DNA from: Flavobacteriaceae bacterium
GTDB lineage: Bacteria > Bacteroidota > Bacteroidia > Flavobacteriales > Flavobacteriaceae
Length of the DNA: 35,779 nt
Reading direction: 5' to 3'
Assembly (NCBI GenBank): GCA_029938265.1
Contig: JAOZVI010000013.1
Coordinates: forward strand, 1-35,779
Below the pieces are notes generated by a model that saw only the letters and a list, made by a program, of their open reading frames with translations, searched no databases and was not told where the DNA came from. Position 1 is the first letter of the stretch. Each line of letters starts with the position of its first letter. Below are positions 22,848-31,591 of this stretch, piece by piece. The position numbers and the translations under genes were made by a program.

Positions 22848-22855
22848 TAATTTTG
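22848..22855 (+). promoter_or_regulatory. Putative -7 element for the pRiA4b ORF-3-like gene
   Basis: TAATTTTG matches TAnnTTTG and lies 22 bases upstream of the ATG at 22878. The -33 region reads TTTTAAC rather than a clear TTG. Confidence 0.45.
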
Positions 22856-22877
22856 CACTGCCTAATAAAAATAAAAA

Positions 22878-23363
22878 ATGGTTTATAAAATTAGAATTAT
22901 TTTAGATGTTGAAGATAATGTAATCAGAGATATTGCCATTCTAAAAAACGATACTTTAGAAGATCTTCACAATGCCATAACCAATGCTTTTGGATTTAAC
23001 GGAAGCGAAATGGCTTCTTTTTACCTTTCTGATGAAGAATGGAATCAAGGTGAAGAATTTCCTCTTTTTGATATGAGTGAAACTCCGGGCGAAGTAACAC
23101 AAATGCTTGATGTTCCAATCAAAGAAGTCCTTACAAAGGTCAATGACAAATTGATCTATGTTTATGATTTTATTTTTATGTGGTCATTTTTTATAGAACT
23201 CATAGAAATAAATAAAGAAGAAAGCGATAATGAACTACCATATTTATTATTTTCTTTAGGCGATGTTCCAAATAATGTTCCTGAAAAAAAATTTAAAAGT
23301 GAAGAATTTGATCTGGATGAGGATGATGAAGATGATTTTGATATCGGTGAATATTTGGATTGA
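22878..23363 (+). CDS. Plasmid pRiA4b ORF-3-like (IS1096 passenger TnpR-like) family protein
   Basis: This 161-residue soluble acidic protein has the start (MVYKIRIILDVEDNVIRDI), the helix LEDLHNAITNAFGF, the block MASFYLSDEEWNQGEEF and KLIYVYDFIFMWSFFIELI that mark the pRiA4b ORF-3-like fold. A very acidic C-terminal tail follows (FDLDEDDEDDFDIGEYLD). Despite the family label linked to a transposon passenger, no transposase or element ends are seen here; chromosomal copies of this family are common in Bacteroidota. Molecular function is not known to me. It is transcribed divergently from menI. Confidence 0.8.
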   Translation: MVYKIRIILDVEDNVIRDIAILKNDTLEDLHNAITNAFGFNGSEMASFYLSDEEWNQGEEFPLFDMSETPGEVTQMLDVPIKEVLTKVNDKLIYVYDFIFMWSFFIELIEINKEESDNELPYLLFSLGDVPNNVPEKKFKSEEFDLDEDDEDDFDIGEYLD

Positions 23364-23398
23364 TTCTGAATTAAAATTTTCCTTTATACATTTTTAAA

Positions 23399-24460
23399 TT
23401 ATTTAATAATATATACATTCACACTTTCATAATTACGGACAACAAAATCAAAGGCAACCTGTAAAATTTCACCCATTGATCTACAATTTTTAAAGTTCTT
23501 ATCATGTGTATATTCTATAAGATCATGCTTTAAATTTTCTATATTTTCTCTGGTAGAAATATGGTCATTTTTCATACATTTCATAAGAAGATTAATTCTA
23601 CTATGCGAACTTTTTAATCGTTTTGCCAATGCTGATCTTTCTTCTTTTTTATACTGTTCAATAGATCGTTCTCCCAGACTTTCCTGAACCATTTTCACAA
23701 AAGGTAAATTATCTTTAAAAAATTGAGGACGATAAACCTTTAATTTACCTTCATAACTTTGCTGATCAAAATCCATTGCCCTAATTCTGTATTGCACCTG
23801 ATCAAAATCATAAGTAGGAACGATCACATAATTATAAGCTCTCATATCACCAAGTAACCTCAAAGTTGATCGTTCATTAAATTTGACAAACTCTTTTGAT
23901 AAGCGCTGCTTTTCAATTTTTGGAAGATCTTTTAAATCTTCTTCCATAAACATATCACCGGGAATTCCCATAACATGTTCTTCAATTAAAGTGTCTTTAT
24001 AAATTAAAAAATGAATGCGGTTTGGAGACAAAATATCTTCAAATTCCAAACCGTAAACACGAGAAGCATCAGCCTTTTTAACATAAATATAGGCGTAATT
24101 ATCATTTAAAATATTTCTAATCTTTACTCTAAAAGGTTTAGAATTACCAAATGTACAATAGTCGATTTCATCCACTATCAGGTATTCTAAAACATCTTCG
24201 GTACCATCACCATGTAAAATATTATACATTTGCTTCAAGCTCAGATCGATCTCCTTTTGCTCAAACTCAGGATAATACACTCTTATCCACAAAGTATCAT
24301 TATCATATTTATCATAAACTGTTACCGAACCCGAAAATCGTAATAGATCATCATAAAAAATTGGAATTTTTATATTTCTATTATACTTTGTCAAATAACC
24401 GTACAATTCTTCATTAATAGGAAAAGAAGGTTTTTTATTTGAAATTAATTTTTCATCCAT
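23399..24460 (-). CDS. Uncharacterised conserved protein
   Basis: About 353 residues from the ATG at 24460 (an in-frame TTG at 24469 is less likely). No signal peptide or membrane helix is seen. I do not recognise the family. The middle holds RSTLRLLGDMRAYNYVIVPT then VQYRIRAMDFDQQSYEGK, an arrangement faintly like a kinase catalytic and DFD metal segment, but without a visible P-loop or HxD. The C-terminal third is helical and basic-acidic (SIEQYKKEERSALAKRLKSS). It is divergent from the ABC gene pair and tail-to-tail with the pRiA4b-like gene (35 bp gap). Confidence 0.7.
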   Translation of the reverse strand: MDEKLISNKKPSFPINEELYGYLTKYNRNIKIPIFYDDLLRFSGSVTVYDKYDNDTLWIRVYYPEFEQKEIDLSLKQMYNILHGDGTEDVLEYLIVDEIDYCTFGNSKPFRVKIRNILNDNYAYIYVKKADASRVYGLEFEDILSPNRIHFLIYKDTLIEEHVMGIPGDMFMEEDLKDLPKIEKQRLSKEFVKFNERSTLRLLGDMRAYNYVIVPTYDFDQVQYRIRAMDFDQQSYEGKLKVYRPQFFKDNLPFVKMVQESLGERSIEQYKKEERSALAKRLKSSHSRINLLMKCMKNDHISTRENIENLKHDLIEYTHDKNFKNCRSMGEILQVAFDFVVRNYESVNVYIIK

Positions 24461-24480
24461 CACTTTCAAAGTTTGCTTAG

Positions 24481-24488
24481 CGAAGATA
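24481..24488 (-). promoter_or_regulatory. Putative -7 element for the 24460 gene
   Basis: On the minus strand this reads TATCTTCG, the same octamer found before the DUF47 gene, 20 bases upstream of the ATG at 24460. A TTTTGAT lies upstream but at a short spacing (13 bases). Confidence 0.4.
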
Positions 24489-24615
24489 CAAATTCTTTAA
24501 TCAAAAGGATTTAGGTTAATTCAACAAAAAATAATTCTTTGTTCATAGCAACCTACCACAATTCGTAACAAATTTTCATTAAATTCGTCTAATATATAAT
24601 TCAATAAAAAAATCA

Positions 24616-25515
24616 TTGGAAACTATATTAAGTTTAAATAATCTCGATAAAAAATTTGGCAGGATCCATGCTGTAAATAATCTTTCATTTGATATTCAAA
24701 AAGGCAATGTTTACGGTATTTTAGGTCCGAATGGCAGTGGGGAATCAACTACTTTAGGAATAATTTTAAATGTAGTAAATAAAACATCAGGTTCATTTAG
24801 CTGGTTTGGAGGAACAGCTTCAACTCATGAAGCTTTAAAAAGAGTTGGTGCCATTATTGAACGACCTAATTTTTATCCATACATGACTGCTATAGAAAAT
24901 TTGAAGCTTGTATGTAAGATCAAAGAAATCTCTTCTGATAAAATTGAAGAAAAATTAAAAGATGTTAACCTCTATGAAAGGAGAAATAGTAAATTCCGTA
25001 CCTACTCCCTAGGAATGAAACAACGTTTGGCCATTGCTTCTGCCCTGCTCAATGATCCTGAAATTTTAATCTTAGATGAACCTACTAACGGACTGGATCC
25101 TCAAGGAATTCATGAAATCAGAAGCATCATCAAACAAATTACTGCTAATGGCACCACTATCTTACTGGCTTCACACTTGTTAGATGAAGTTGAAAAGGTA
25201 TGTACGCACGTTATAGTTATAAGACAAGGCAAAAAATTATATTCAGGTAGTGTAGATGAGATGACTTCTTCTTATGGGATTTTAGAGTTAAACTCTGAGA
25301 ATCAGAAAAAAGATTTGATTAAAGCTTTGAATAATTTCGAAGGAATTTCATCAATAAAACAAGAAAATGATCTGATCTATGCCAAATTGAATAAAAATAT
25401 TTCTGCCGCTGATATCAACCAATACATGATAAAAAATAATATTACTTTATCACATCTTGTAAAAAGAAAACCGACCTTAGAACAACAATTTTTAACCTTG
25501 ACCAACGATAAATAA
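24616..25515 (+). CDS. ABC transporter ATPase with mutated Walker A lysine
   Basis: This 299-residue protein is of the ABC-2 exporter type. The Walker A loop reads GPNGSGEST (37-45): Glu43 replaces the invariant lysine through a single base (GAA for AAA at 24742-24744). The remaining signatures are intact: YSLGMKQRLAIASALL (ABC signature), ILILDEPTNGLDP (Walker B and catalytic Glu), and LLASHLLDEV (H-loop). Residues 225-299 form a C-terminal extension typical of bacitracin/lantibiotic-type exporters. The start is TTG at 24616; no in-frame ATG lies nearby. The permease gene follows after 10 bp. ATP binding or hydrolysis is expected to be strongly impaired, so this copy may be decaying or regulatory. 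Confidence 0.9.
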   Translation: METILSLNNLDKKFGRIHAVNNLSFDIQKGNVYGILGPNGSGESTTLGIILNVVNKTSGSFSWFGGTASTHEALKRVGAIIERPNFYPYMTAIENLKLVCKIKEISSDKIEEKLKDVNLYERRNSKFRTYSLGMKQRLAIASALLNDPEILILDEPTNGLDPQGIHEIRSIIKQITANGTTILLASHLLDEVEKVCTHVIVIRQGKKLYSGSVDEMTSSYGILELNSENQKKDLIKALNNFEGISSIKQENDLIYAKLNKNISAADINQYMIKNNITLSHLVKRKPTLEQQFLTLTNDK

Positions 25516-25525
25516 GTTAAAAAAT

Positions 25526-26362
25526 ATGTTTAGATTACTCAATATAGAACTCCATAAAATAAAGCATAACAGAGCTAGTAAAGTATTGATCATTACTTAT
25601 TTTATTTTACTCACTTCAATCGCTTTAATTGCTGCAATAAAGTTTGATATTGGTCCGATAAAATTTCATTTGGCTGAACAGGGTATTTTTAATTTTCCAT
25701 ATATCTGGCATTTTAACACATTTATTGCTGCTCTTTTTAAACTATTTTTGTTATTAGTAATTGTATCAATGATTGCTAATGAATACAGTAACAAAACTTT
25801 AAAACAAAATTTGATCGATGGATTAAGCAAAAAAGAATTTATTTTGAGTAAATTTTATACCGTAGTTTTATTTGCTTTTATCTCAACAATTTTTGTTTTT
25901 GTTACTTCCTTAATTTTAGGATTAATCTATTCTGATTATAATGAATTATCCATAATTTTTTCTGATTTAGACTACTTACTGGCATTCTTTGTAAAATTAG
26001 TTGGTTTTTTCTCTTTCGGATTATTTTTAGGAATGCTGATCAAAAGGTCTGCCTTTGCCGTTGGAGCAATGCTGATCTGGTTCTTTATTGAGACCATTAG
26101 TTACAATGTATTTAAGTGGAATATTTTTAAGGATACCGATATTGCCGATAATATTTATCAATTTGCACCGCTAAAATCCATGTGGAATTTGATAGACGAA
26201 CCCTTTTCAAGGTTAAATGCCGTCAAAACTTTAGCCAATCAAGTTGGAGAAGATATCAGTTATGATTATGCTGTGCACTGGTATGAAATTACCATTGTAT
26301 CAGGATGGACCTTTTTCTTTATATATGCTTCGTATTATCTATTAAAGACTAGAGATTTGTAA
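25526..26362 (+). CDS. ABC-2 type permease
   Basis: This 278-residue inner-membrane protein has about six hydrophobic segments (near 20-40, 65-85, 108-135, 148-170, 173-192 and 250-272) and a basic N-terminus (MFRLLNIELHKIKHNRASK), with SMIANEYSNKTLKQNLIDGL in the first cytoplasmic loop as in ABC-2 bacteriocin or lantibiotic immunity-type permeases. It lies 10 bp after the ATPase gene and is surely its partner. The reading frame looks intact, in contrast to the altered ATPase. The exported substrate is unknown. Confidence 0.85.
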   Translation: MFRLLNIELHKIKHNRASKVLIITYFILLTSIALIAAIKFDIGPIKFHLAEQGIFNFPYIWHFNTFIAALFKLFLLLVIVSMIANEYSNKTLKQNLIDGLSKKEFILSKFYTVVLFAFISTIFVFVTSLILGLIYSDYNELSIIFSDLDYLLAFFVKLVGFFSFGLFLGMLIKRSAFAVGAMLIWFFIETISYNVFKWNIFKDTDIADNIYQFAPLKSMWNLIDEPFSRLNAVKTLANQVGEDISYDYAVHWYEITIVSGWTFFFIYASYYLLKTRDL

Positions 26363-26382
26363 AGAAAAACACACTATATTTT

Positions 26383-26418
26383 CACAAACAATAAATATTA
26401 TCATTTGTGTTTTTTTTT
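26383..26418 (+). terminator. Terminator after the ABC permease
   Basis: CACAAA (26383-26388) pairs with TTTGTG (26404-26409), followed by a run of T. A wider pairing of AAAAACACA with TGTGTTTTT is also possible. It sits 20 bases past the permease stop. Confidence 0.55.
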
Positions 26419-26430
26419 GGAAAATATTTT

Positions 26431-27249
26431 TCAATTCTTTTTATAATTCATCCAAAATTCATCACACTTTTCTTTTTCTGCTTGTTTTAAAATAGAAAAT
26501 CCTAACTCAATAGCTTTATAAAAATCTTCACAAGCTTTCTCTTTTTCACCAGTCTGAAATAAAGCAATTCCCCTTAAAAAATAGGCGCTTTTATTATTTG
26601 GATCAATAGCTATAGATTTATTACAATCAATTATTGCCCCAAGGAAATCGTTTGGAAATTTTGTTGCGGCTCTATTCATATATACCCTTGCGTTAGTCGT
26701 ATCATTTTGAATATAGATATCAAAATCTTTTTTTGCCAGTTCTGACTTTTCTATTGCCATATAAATCCGCGCTCTATTTAAAAGGATTTCAATATCATTT
26801 GAGCCATAAATAATACTATCTAATTCTTTAATTAAATTTTCAAAATTTGGCCGTACCCAAAAACCCATTGTTGATTTCACTCTTCCGTTACAACTATCAT
26901 CAATTAAATCAAAAGCTATATAATAATCTGTTTTATTTATTTTGTAAACACCCATCTCAGGGCAAGATTTTCCTTTAACATCATGAAATTTTATTGTATC
27001 ATTTACAATTGAAAAATTTGATATTACATCAACTAATTTGTTATTATCTAAATAACTTTCTACTGTACCATTTTCTTTAAAAAGTAAACTAATTGGCCCG
27101 TTATGACCCATTCTTAACCACTTTCCAATTATAAAACTTTCTTCATTATTTACAGCAGGTTTATTATTGTCAATCTTTGAAGGCTTTTGACTACAATTTA
27201 ATAAACTGAAAATTATAATCACCAATAAAAAAAGTTTACTTATTTTCAT
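26431..27249 (-). CDS. TPR lipoprotein with N-terminal lipocalin-like domain
   Basis: About 272 residues from the ATG at 27249 (a GTG at 27258 is in frame but would add only three residues). A lipoprotein signal has its lipobox Cys19 in LLNC. Residues about 35-130 form a beta-rich segment with GKWLRMGHNGPISLLFKENG, resembling lipocalin-like domains (GxW start). The C-terminal half has TPR-like helices (ILLNRARIYMAIEKSELAKK, ARVYMNRAATKFPND, SAYFLRGIALFQTGEKEKAC). No enzymatic motif is seen. It is probably envelope-located. It stands alone, convergent with the ABC pair, with repeat copy B upstream. Confidence 0.75.
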   Translation of the reverse strand: MKISKLFLLVIIIFSLLNCSQKPSKIDNNKPAVNNEESFIIGKWLRMGHNGPISLLFKENGTVESYLDNNKLVDVISNFSIVNDTIKFHDVKGKSCPEMGVYKINKTDYYIAFDLIDDSCNGRVKSTMGFWVRPNFENLIKELDSIIYGSNDIEILLNRARIYMAIEKSELAKKDFDIYIQNDTTNARVYMNRAATKFPNDFLGAIIDCNKSIAIDPNNKSAYFLRGIALFQTGEKEKACEDFYKAIELGFSILKQAEKEKCDEFWMNYKKN

Positions 27250-27306
27250 TTTTAACACTTAATAACTATGAGCAAATCAATACAAAAAAAATTAAAAATT
27301 GGTTTC

Positions 27307-27479
27307 AATAAAAGGTATTAAACCTTAGGGCAAGCCCTGAACCCAATAATAGGAATCGACCCAAGGGTCGAGGTATTTAACCTAGATCCCGCTAGATACT
27401 GAAACAAGTTCAGCACAGGCAGCGGGATTAGTTCGACTAACCACGCCAAAAAGCGTGGAGTCTCACGAATAAATATCTA
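27307..27479. repeat. Structured dispersed repeat, copy B
   Basis: The core 27307-27431 matches 11573-11696 at about 94%, with the same inverted stems, including ATCCCGCT/AGCGGGAT. After the core it carries a different hairpin, CCACGC/GCGTGG around CAAAAA (27441-27458). It then rejoins the copy A pattern in the tail (GAGTCTCACGAATAAA, 27458-27473). It occupies most of the gap between the TPR lipoprotein start and the acs stop. Confidence 0.85.
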
Positions 27480-27494
27480 TTATTCCTAAATTAT

Positions 27495-29402
27495 TTAAAA
27501 TGCATTGTCAATAATCTCCTGAACAACTTCAGGATTCAATAAAGTACTGGTATCTCCTAAGTTTGATGTGTCTTTCCAGGCAATTTTTCGTAAAATACGA
27601 CGCATTATTTTTCCAGAACGAGTTTTAGGTAATCCACTGGTAAATTGAATTTTATCCAATTTGGCTATCGGTCCAATATGCTCAGTAATGATCTGATTGA
27701 TCTCTTTACGTAAATTATCATGATCACGAGATTCACCACTTTCCTTTAAGATAACATAGCCATATAATGCATTTCCTTTAATGTCATGTGGAAATCCAAC
27801 AATAGCGGATTCAGCTACAGCCTGATGTTCATTAATAGCATCTTCAATTGGTGCAGTACCTAAATTATGACCCGAAACTATGATCACATCATCAACTCTT
27901 CCAGTAATTCTGTAGTAACCTACTTCATCGCGTAAAGCACCATCTCCTGTAAAATATTGATTTTCATAAGTTGAAAAATAAGTGTCTTTATAACGCTTAT
28001 GATTTCCCCAAATAGTTCTTGCCATTGATGGCCATGGAAACTTAATACAAAGTCTTCCATCTACTTGGTTATCTTTTATTTCATTTCCATTTTCATCCAT
28101 CAATGAAAGTTGAATTCCCGGTAATGGAAATGTTGCATATGTTGGTTTTGTAGGAGTAAGAAATGGAATAGGAGAAATCATTATTCCTCCTGTTTCAGTT
28201 TGCCACCAGGTATCCACAATCGGACTTTTCTTCTTTCCAATATTATCATTATACCAATGCCAAGCCTCTTCATTGATAGGTTCACCTACCGAACCTAATA
28301 CTTTTAACGAAGATAAATCGTGTTTTTCAACACATTTCAGATTTTCTTTTGCTAAAGCACGAATTGCTGTTGGTGCTGTATAAAACTGAGTTACTTTATG
28401 CTTTGCAACTACTTCCCAAAATCTTCCCCAATCCGGATAATTTGGTACACCCTCAAACATTACTGTAGTTGCTCCATTTGCTAAAGGACCATAAACAATA
28501 TAGCTATGACCTGTAATCCAACCAATATCTGCCGTACACCAATAAATATCATTTTCACGGTATTGAAATACATTTTTAAAAGTATAAGCTGTATAAACCA
28601 TATAACCTGCCGTTGTATGTACCATCCCTTTTGGCATTCCGGTTGAACCGGAGGTATATAAAATAAATAGCGGATCTTCAGCATCCATAATTTCTGGCTC
28701 ACATTCTGTTACAGCTTCATCAAGTAAAGGTTGTAACCATTTATCCCGACCCTCTTTCATTTTAATATCAGAATTGATACGCTTTGCTACTAAAACAGTT
28801 TCTACGCCGGGGCATTCTTCAAGTGCATCATCAACGATACCTTTCAGATCTATTGTTTTTGAACCACGATAGGAACCATCAGATGTAATTACCATTTTAC
28901 AATCACTATCATTAATCCTGGTTGCTAATGCTGTAGCTGAAAACCCTGCAAAAACAACAGAATGAATTGCACCAATACGCGCACACGCCAAAGTTGAAAT
29001 AGCCAGTTCGGGAATCATTGGTAAATAGATACAAACTCGATCTCCTTTTTTTATACCCTGATCTTTCAATACATTGGAGAATTGATTTACACGTTCATAT
29101 AATTGCTGATAACTAATATGCTCTGCTTCTTCCTTTGGATCATTCGGTTCAAATAGAATAGCTGTTTTCTCTCCACGAATTCTCAAATGCCGATCGATAC
29201 AATTTTCTGTAATATTAAGCTTTGCTCCTTCAAACCATTTTACTTCGGGCTTCTTAAAATCCCAACTCAAAACTTTGTCCCATCGTTTACGCCAAATAAA
29301 ATGTTCTTCTGCTACTTCTTCCCAAAAACCTTCCGGATTTCTAACTGATTTTCTATGTATTTGAAAATACTCTTCTAAATGCTTTATATGGTAATTACTC
29401 AT
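27495..29402 (-). CDS. acs: Acetyl-CoA synthetase (AMP-forming)
   Basis: This 635-residue cytoplasmic enzyme activates acetate through acetyl-AMP. The adenylation core is clear: YTSGSTGMPKGM (249-260, P-loop), VDTWWQTETGG (A5 motif; the Trp in TWWQTE marks the short acyl pocket of acetate/propionate enzymes), the YFTGDGALRDEVGYYRITGR hinge, and PKTRSGKIMRRIL with catalytic Lys598, the residue that is acetylated in other Acs proteins. Length is close to the usual 650. It is monocistronic, divergent from uvrB across 91 bp. A propionyl-CoA synthetase role cannot be fully excluded. Confidence 0.95.
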   Translation of the reverse strand: MSNYHIKHLEEYFQIHRKSVRNPEGFWEEVAEEHFIWRKRWDKVLSWDFKKPEVKWFEGAKLNITENCIDRHLRIRGEKTAILFEPNDPKEEAEHISYQQLYERVNQFSNVLKDQGIKKGDRVCIYLPMIPELAISTLACARIGAIHSVVFAGFSATALATRINDSDCKMVITSDGSYRGSKTIDLKGIVDDALEECPGVETVLVAKRINSDIKMKEGRDKWLQPLLDEAVTECEPEIMDAEDPLFILYTSGSTGMPKGMVHTTAGYMVYTAYTFKNVFQYRENDIYWCTADIGWITGHSYIVYGPLANGATTVMFEGVPNYPDWGRFWEVVAKHKVTQFYTAPTAIRALAKENLKCVEKHDLSSLKVLGSVGEPINEEAWHWYNDNIGKKKSPIVDTWWQTETGGIMISPIPFLTPTKPTYATFPLPGIQLSLMDENGNEIKDNQVDGRLCIKFPWPSMARTIWGNHKRYKDTYFSTYENQYFTGDGALRDEVGYYRITGRVDDVIIVSGHNLGTAPIEDAINEHQAVAESAIVGFPHDIKGNALYGYVILKESGESRDHDNLRKEINQIITEHIGPIAKLDKIQFTSGLPKTRSGKIMRRILRKIAWKDTSNLGDTSTLLNPEVVQEIIDNAF

Positions 29403-29481
29403 TTTCGGAATTTTTTATGTTGTATTTTAATATTTGAATCACCTAAAGTAATAAAAAAAATCATTTCCATGCAAATTACAC

Positions 29482-29489
29482 TATTTTTG
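29482..29489 (+). promoter_or_regulatory. Putative -7 element directly before uvrB
   Basis: TATTTTTG matches TAnnTTTG and ends 4 bases before the uvrB ATG at 29494. Transcription would start at or next to the start codon, giving a leaderless or nearly leaderless mRNA. No -33 TTG is evident. Confidence 0.4.
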
Positions 29490-29493
29490 TAAA

Positions 29494-31482
29494 ATGCAAT
29501 TTAAATTAAAATCAGATTATAAACCTACCGGAGATCAACCTCAGGCTATTGAAGAATTGGTAAAAGGATTCCATGAAAATGAAAAATATCAGGTTTTATT
29601 GGGAGTAACGGGCTCAGGAAAGACCTTTACAGTTGCTAATGTTATTGAAAAGGTACAAAAACCTACTTTGGTTTTATGTCATAATAAAACATTGGCCGCT
29701 CAATTGTATTCTGAATTTAAACAATATTTTCCAAATAATGCCGTAGAGTATTTTGTTTCATATTACGATTATTATCAACCAGAGGCTTACATTCCTACAA
29801 CAGGTTTGTATATTGAAAAAGACCTTTCTATCAATGATGAAATTGAACGTTTGCGATTGAGTACTACATCTGCTCTTCTTTCCGGAAGAAGGGATGTTCT
29901 GGTTGTTGCCTCTGTTTCCTGTTTGTACGGTATTGGAAATCCTGTAGAATTTAAAAAAAATGTCATTGAAATAAAGGTTGATCAGATAATTTCCAGAAAC
30001 AAATTTTTACACAGATTGGTAACCAGTTTATATTCTCGTACAGAAGCCGAAGTAAAAAGTGGAACTTTTAAAGTAAAAGGAGATACTATATCAATTTATC
30101 CTTCATATGGTGAATACGGATTTAGAATTCATTTTTTTGGTGATGAAATTGAAGAAATTGAAAGCTTTGATCTGATTAATAATCAAATTATTGAAAAATT
30201 TGAACAATTGACCATTTATCCGGCAAATCTATTTGTCACATCTCCTGATATTTTACAAAATGCCATACACCAAATTCAAGAGGATCTGGTAAAACAAGTA
30301 GATTATTTTAAAGAGATCGGTAAAGGTTTAGAAGCTAAACGTTTGTTAGAAAGAACAGAATTTGATCTGGAAATGATCCGTGAACTAGGCTATTGCAGCG
30401 GAATTGAAAATTATTCACGATATCTAGACGGACGACCAGCGGGTACTCGTCCTTTTTGTCTTTTAGATTATTTTCCGGATGATTATTTAATGTTGGTAGA
30501 TGAAAGTCATGTTACCATACCTCAGGTTCATGCTATGTACGGCGGTGATCGTTCACGAAAAGAAAATCTGATAGAATACGGATTTAGATTACCTGCAGCT
30601 ATGGATAATCGTCCATTAAAATTTGAAGAATTTGAAATAATCCAAAATCAAGTGATCTATCTCAGTGCTACACCAGCCGACTATGAGCTACAACAAACCG
30701 AAGGTGTTTTTGTAGAACAGATCATCCGACCTACAGGTTTGCTTGATCCGGAAATTGAAATCCGACCCAGCTTAAATCAGATTGATGATCTGATAGAAGA
30801 AATTCATCAAAGAGTAGAAAAAGACGAACGTATTCTAGTTACTACTTTAACCAAAAGAATGGCAGAAGAACTGACCAAATACCTGACCAGAATTCAAATT
30901 CGATGTCGTTATATACATAGTGATGTTGATACATTGGAAAGAGTTGAAATCATGCGGGATCTTCGTAAAGGCATATTTGATGTTTTGATAGGCGTGAATC
31001 TTTTACGAGAAGGTTTGGATTTACCGGAAGTATCACTGGTTGCAATTTTAGATGCTGATAAAGAAGGTTTTTTACGCAGTCATCGTTCATTGACACAAAC
31101 AGTAGGAAGAGCTGCTAGAAATGTAAATGGTAAAGCGATCATGTATGCCGATAAAATTACAAAAAGCATGCAACTTACTATTGATGAGACCAATAGAAGG
31201 CGTGAAAAACAAATTACTTATAACACTGAAAATAATATTACACCTACACAAATCAAAAAAAATATTGATGATTCTCTTACAAAAAAACAGATAACTACTT
31301 ATCAATACGATGAAGCCAATGCCCAGGCTGCTGAAGCTGATCTTCAATATTTAGCAAAACCTGAAATTGAAAAACGCATCCGTGAAAAACGAAAAAATAT
31401 GGAGGCTGCTGCTAAAGCTTTAGATTTTTTAGTTGCTGCAAGATTACGTGATGAGATCAAAGAATTACAAAGGTTTCTATAA
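29494..31482 (+). CDS. uvrB: UvrABC nucleotide excision repair subunit B
   Basis: This 662-residue DNA helicase-like protein is loaded by UvrA onto damaged DNA and recruits UvrC. Visible features are Walker A GVTGSGKT (37-44), the damage-probing beta hairpin YFVSYYDYYQPEAYIPTTGL (first aromatic cluster near residue 90-110), VDESHV (Walker B), YLSATPADYE (motif III), GVNLLREGLDLPEV and QTVGRAARN (motifs V and VI), and the C-terminal UVR domain AAAKALDFLVAARLRDEIKE that contacts UvrC. Length is as expected. It is transcribed alone. Confidence 0.97.
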   Translation: MQFKLKSDYKPTGDQPQAIEELVKGFHENEKYQVLLGVTGSGKTFTVANVIEKVQKPTLVLCHNKTLAAQLYSEFKQYFPNNAVEYFVSYYDYYQPEAYIPTTGLYIEKDLSINDEIERLRLSTTSALLSGRRDVLVVASVSCLYGIGNPVEFKKNVIEIKVDQIISRNKFLHRLVTSLYSRTEAEVKSGTFKVKGDTISIYPSYGEYGFRIHFFGDEIEEIESFDLINNQIIEKFEQLTIYPANLFVTSPDILQNAIHQIQEDLVKQVDYFKEIGKGLEAKRLLERTEFDLEMIRELGYCSGIENYSRYLDGRPAGTRPFCLLDYFPDDYLMLVDESHVTIPQVHAMYGGDRSRKENLIEYGFRLPAAMDNRPLKFEEFEIIQNQVIYLSATPADYELQQTEGVFVEQIIRPTGLLDPEIEIRPSLNQIDDLIEEIHQRVEKDERILVTTLTKRMAEELTKYLTRIQIRCRYIHSDVDTLERVEIMRDLRKGIFDVLIGVNLLREGLDLPEVSLVAILDADKEGFLRSHRSLTQTVGRAARNVNGKAIMYADKITKSMQLTIDETNRRREKQITYNTENNITPTQIKKNIDDSLTKKQITTYQYDEANAQAAEADLQYLAKPEIEKRIREKRKNMEAAAKALDFLVAARLRDEIKELQRFL

Positions 31483-31591
31483 GATCGATACTAGAAAGAA
31501 ATAAGAAGAAAATTATTTTAGGTCATAACAAATCGTTTGATTCAACAGTTAATTTTAATTTTCTGATTCAAATTCTTTGATATTTTTCAAA

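Noticed and set aside
22878-23363. Mobile element call from the IS1096-passenger-like family name
   Set aside because: No transposase, terminal repeats or target duplication are seen around it.
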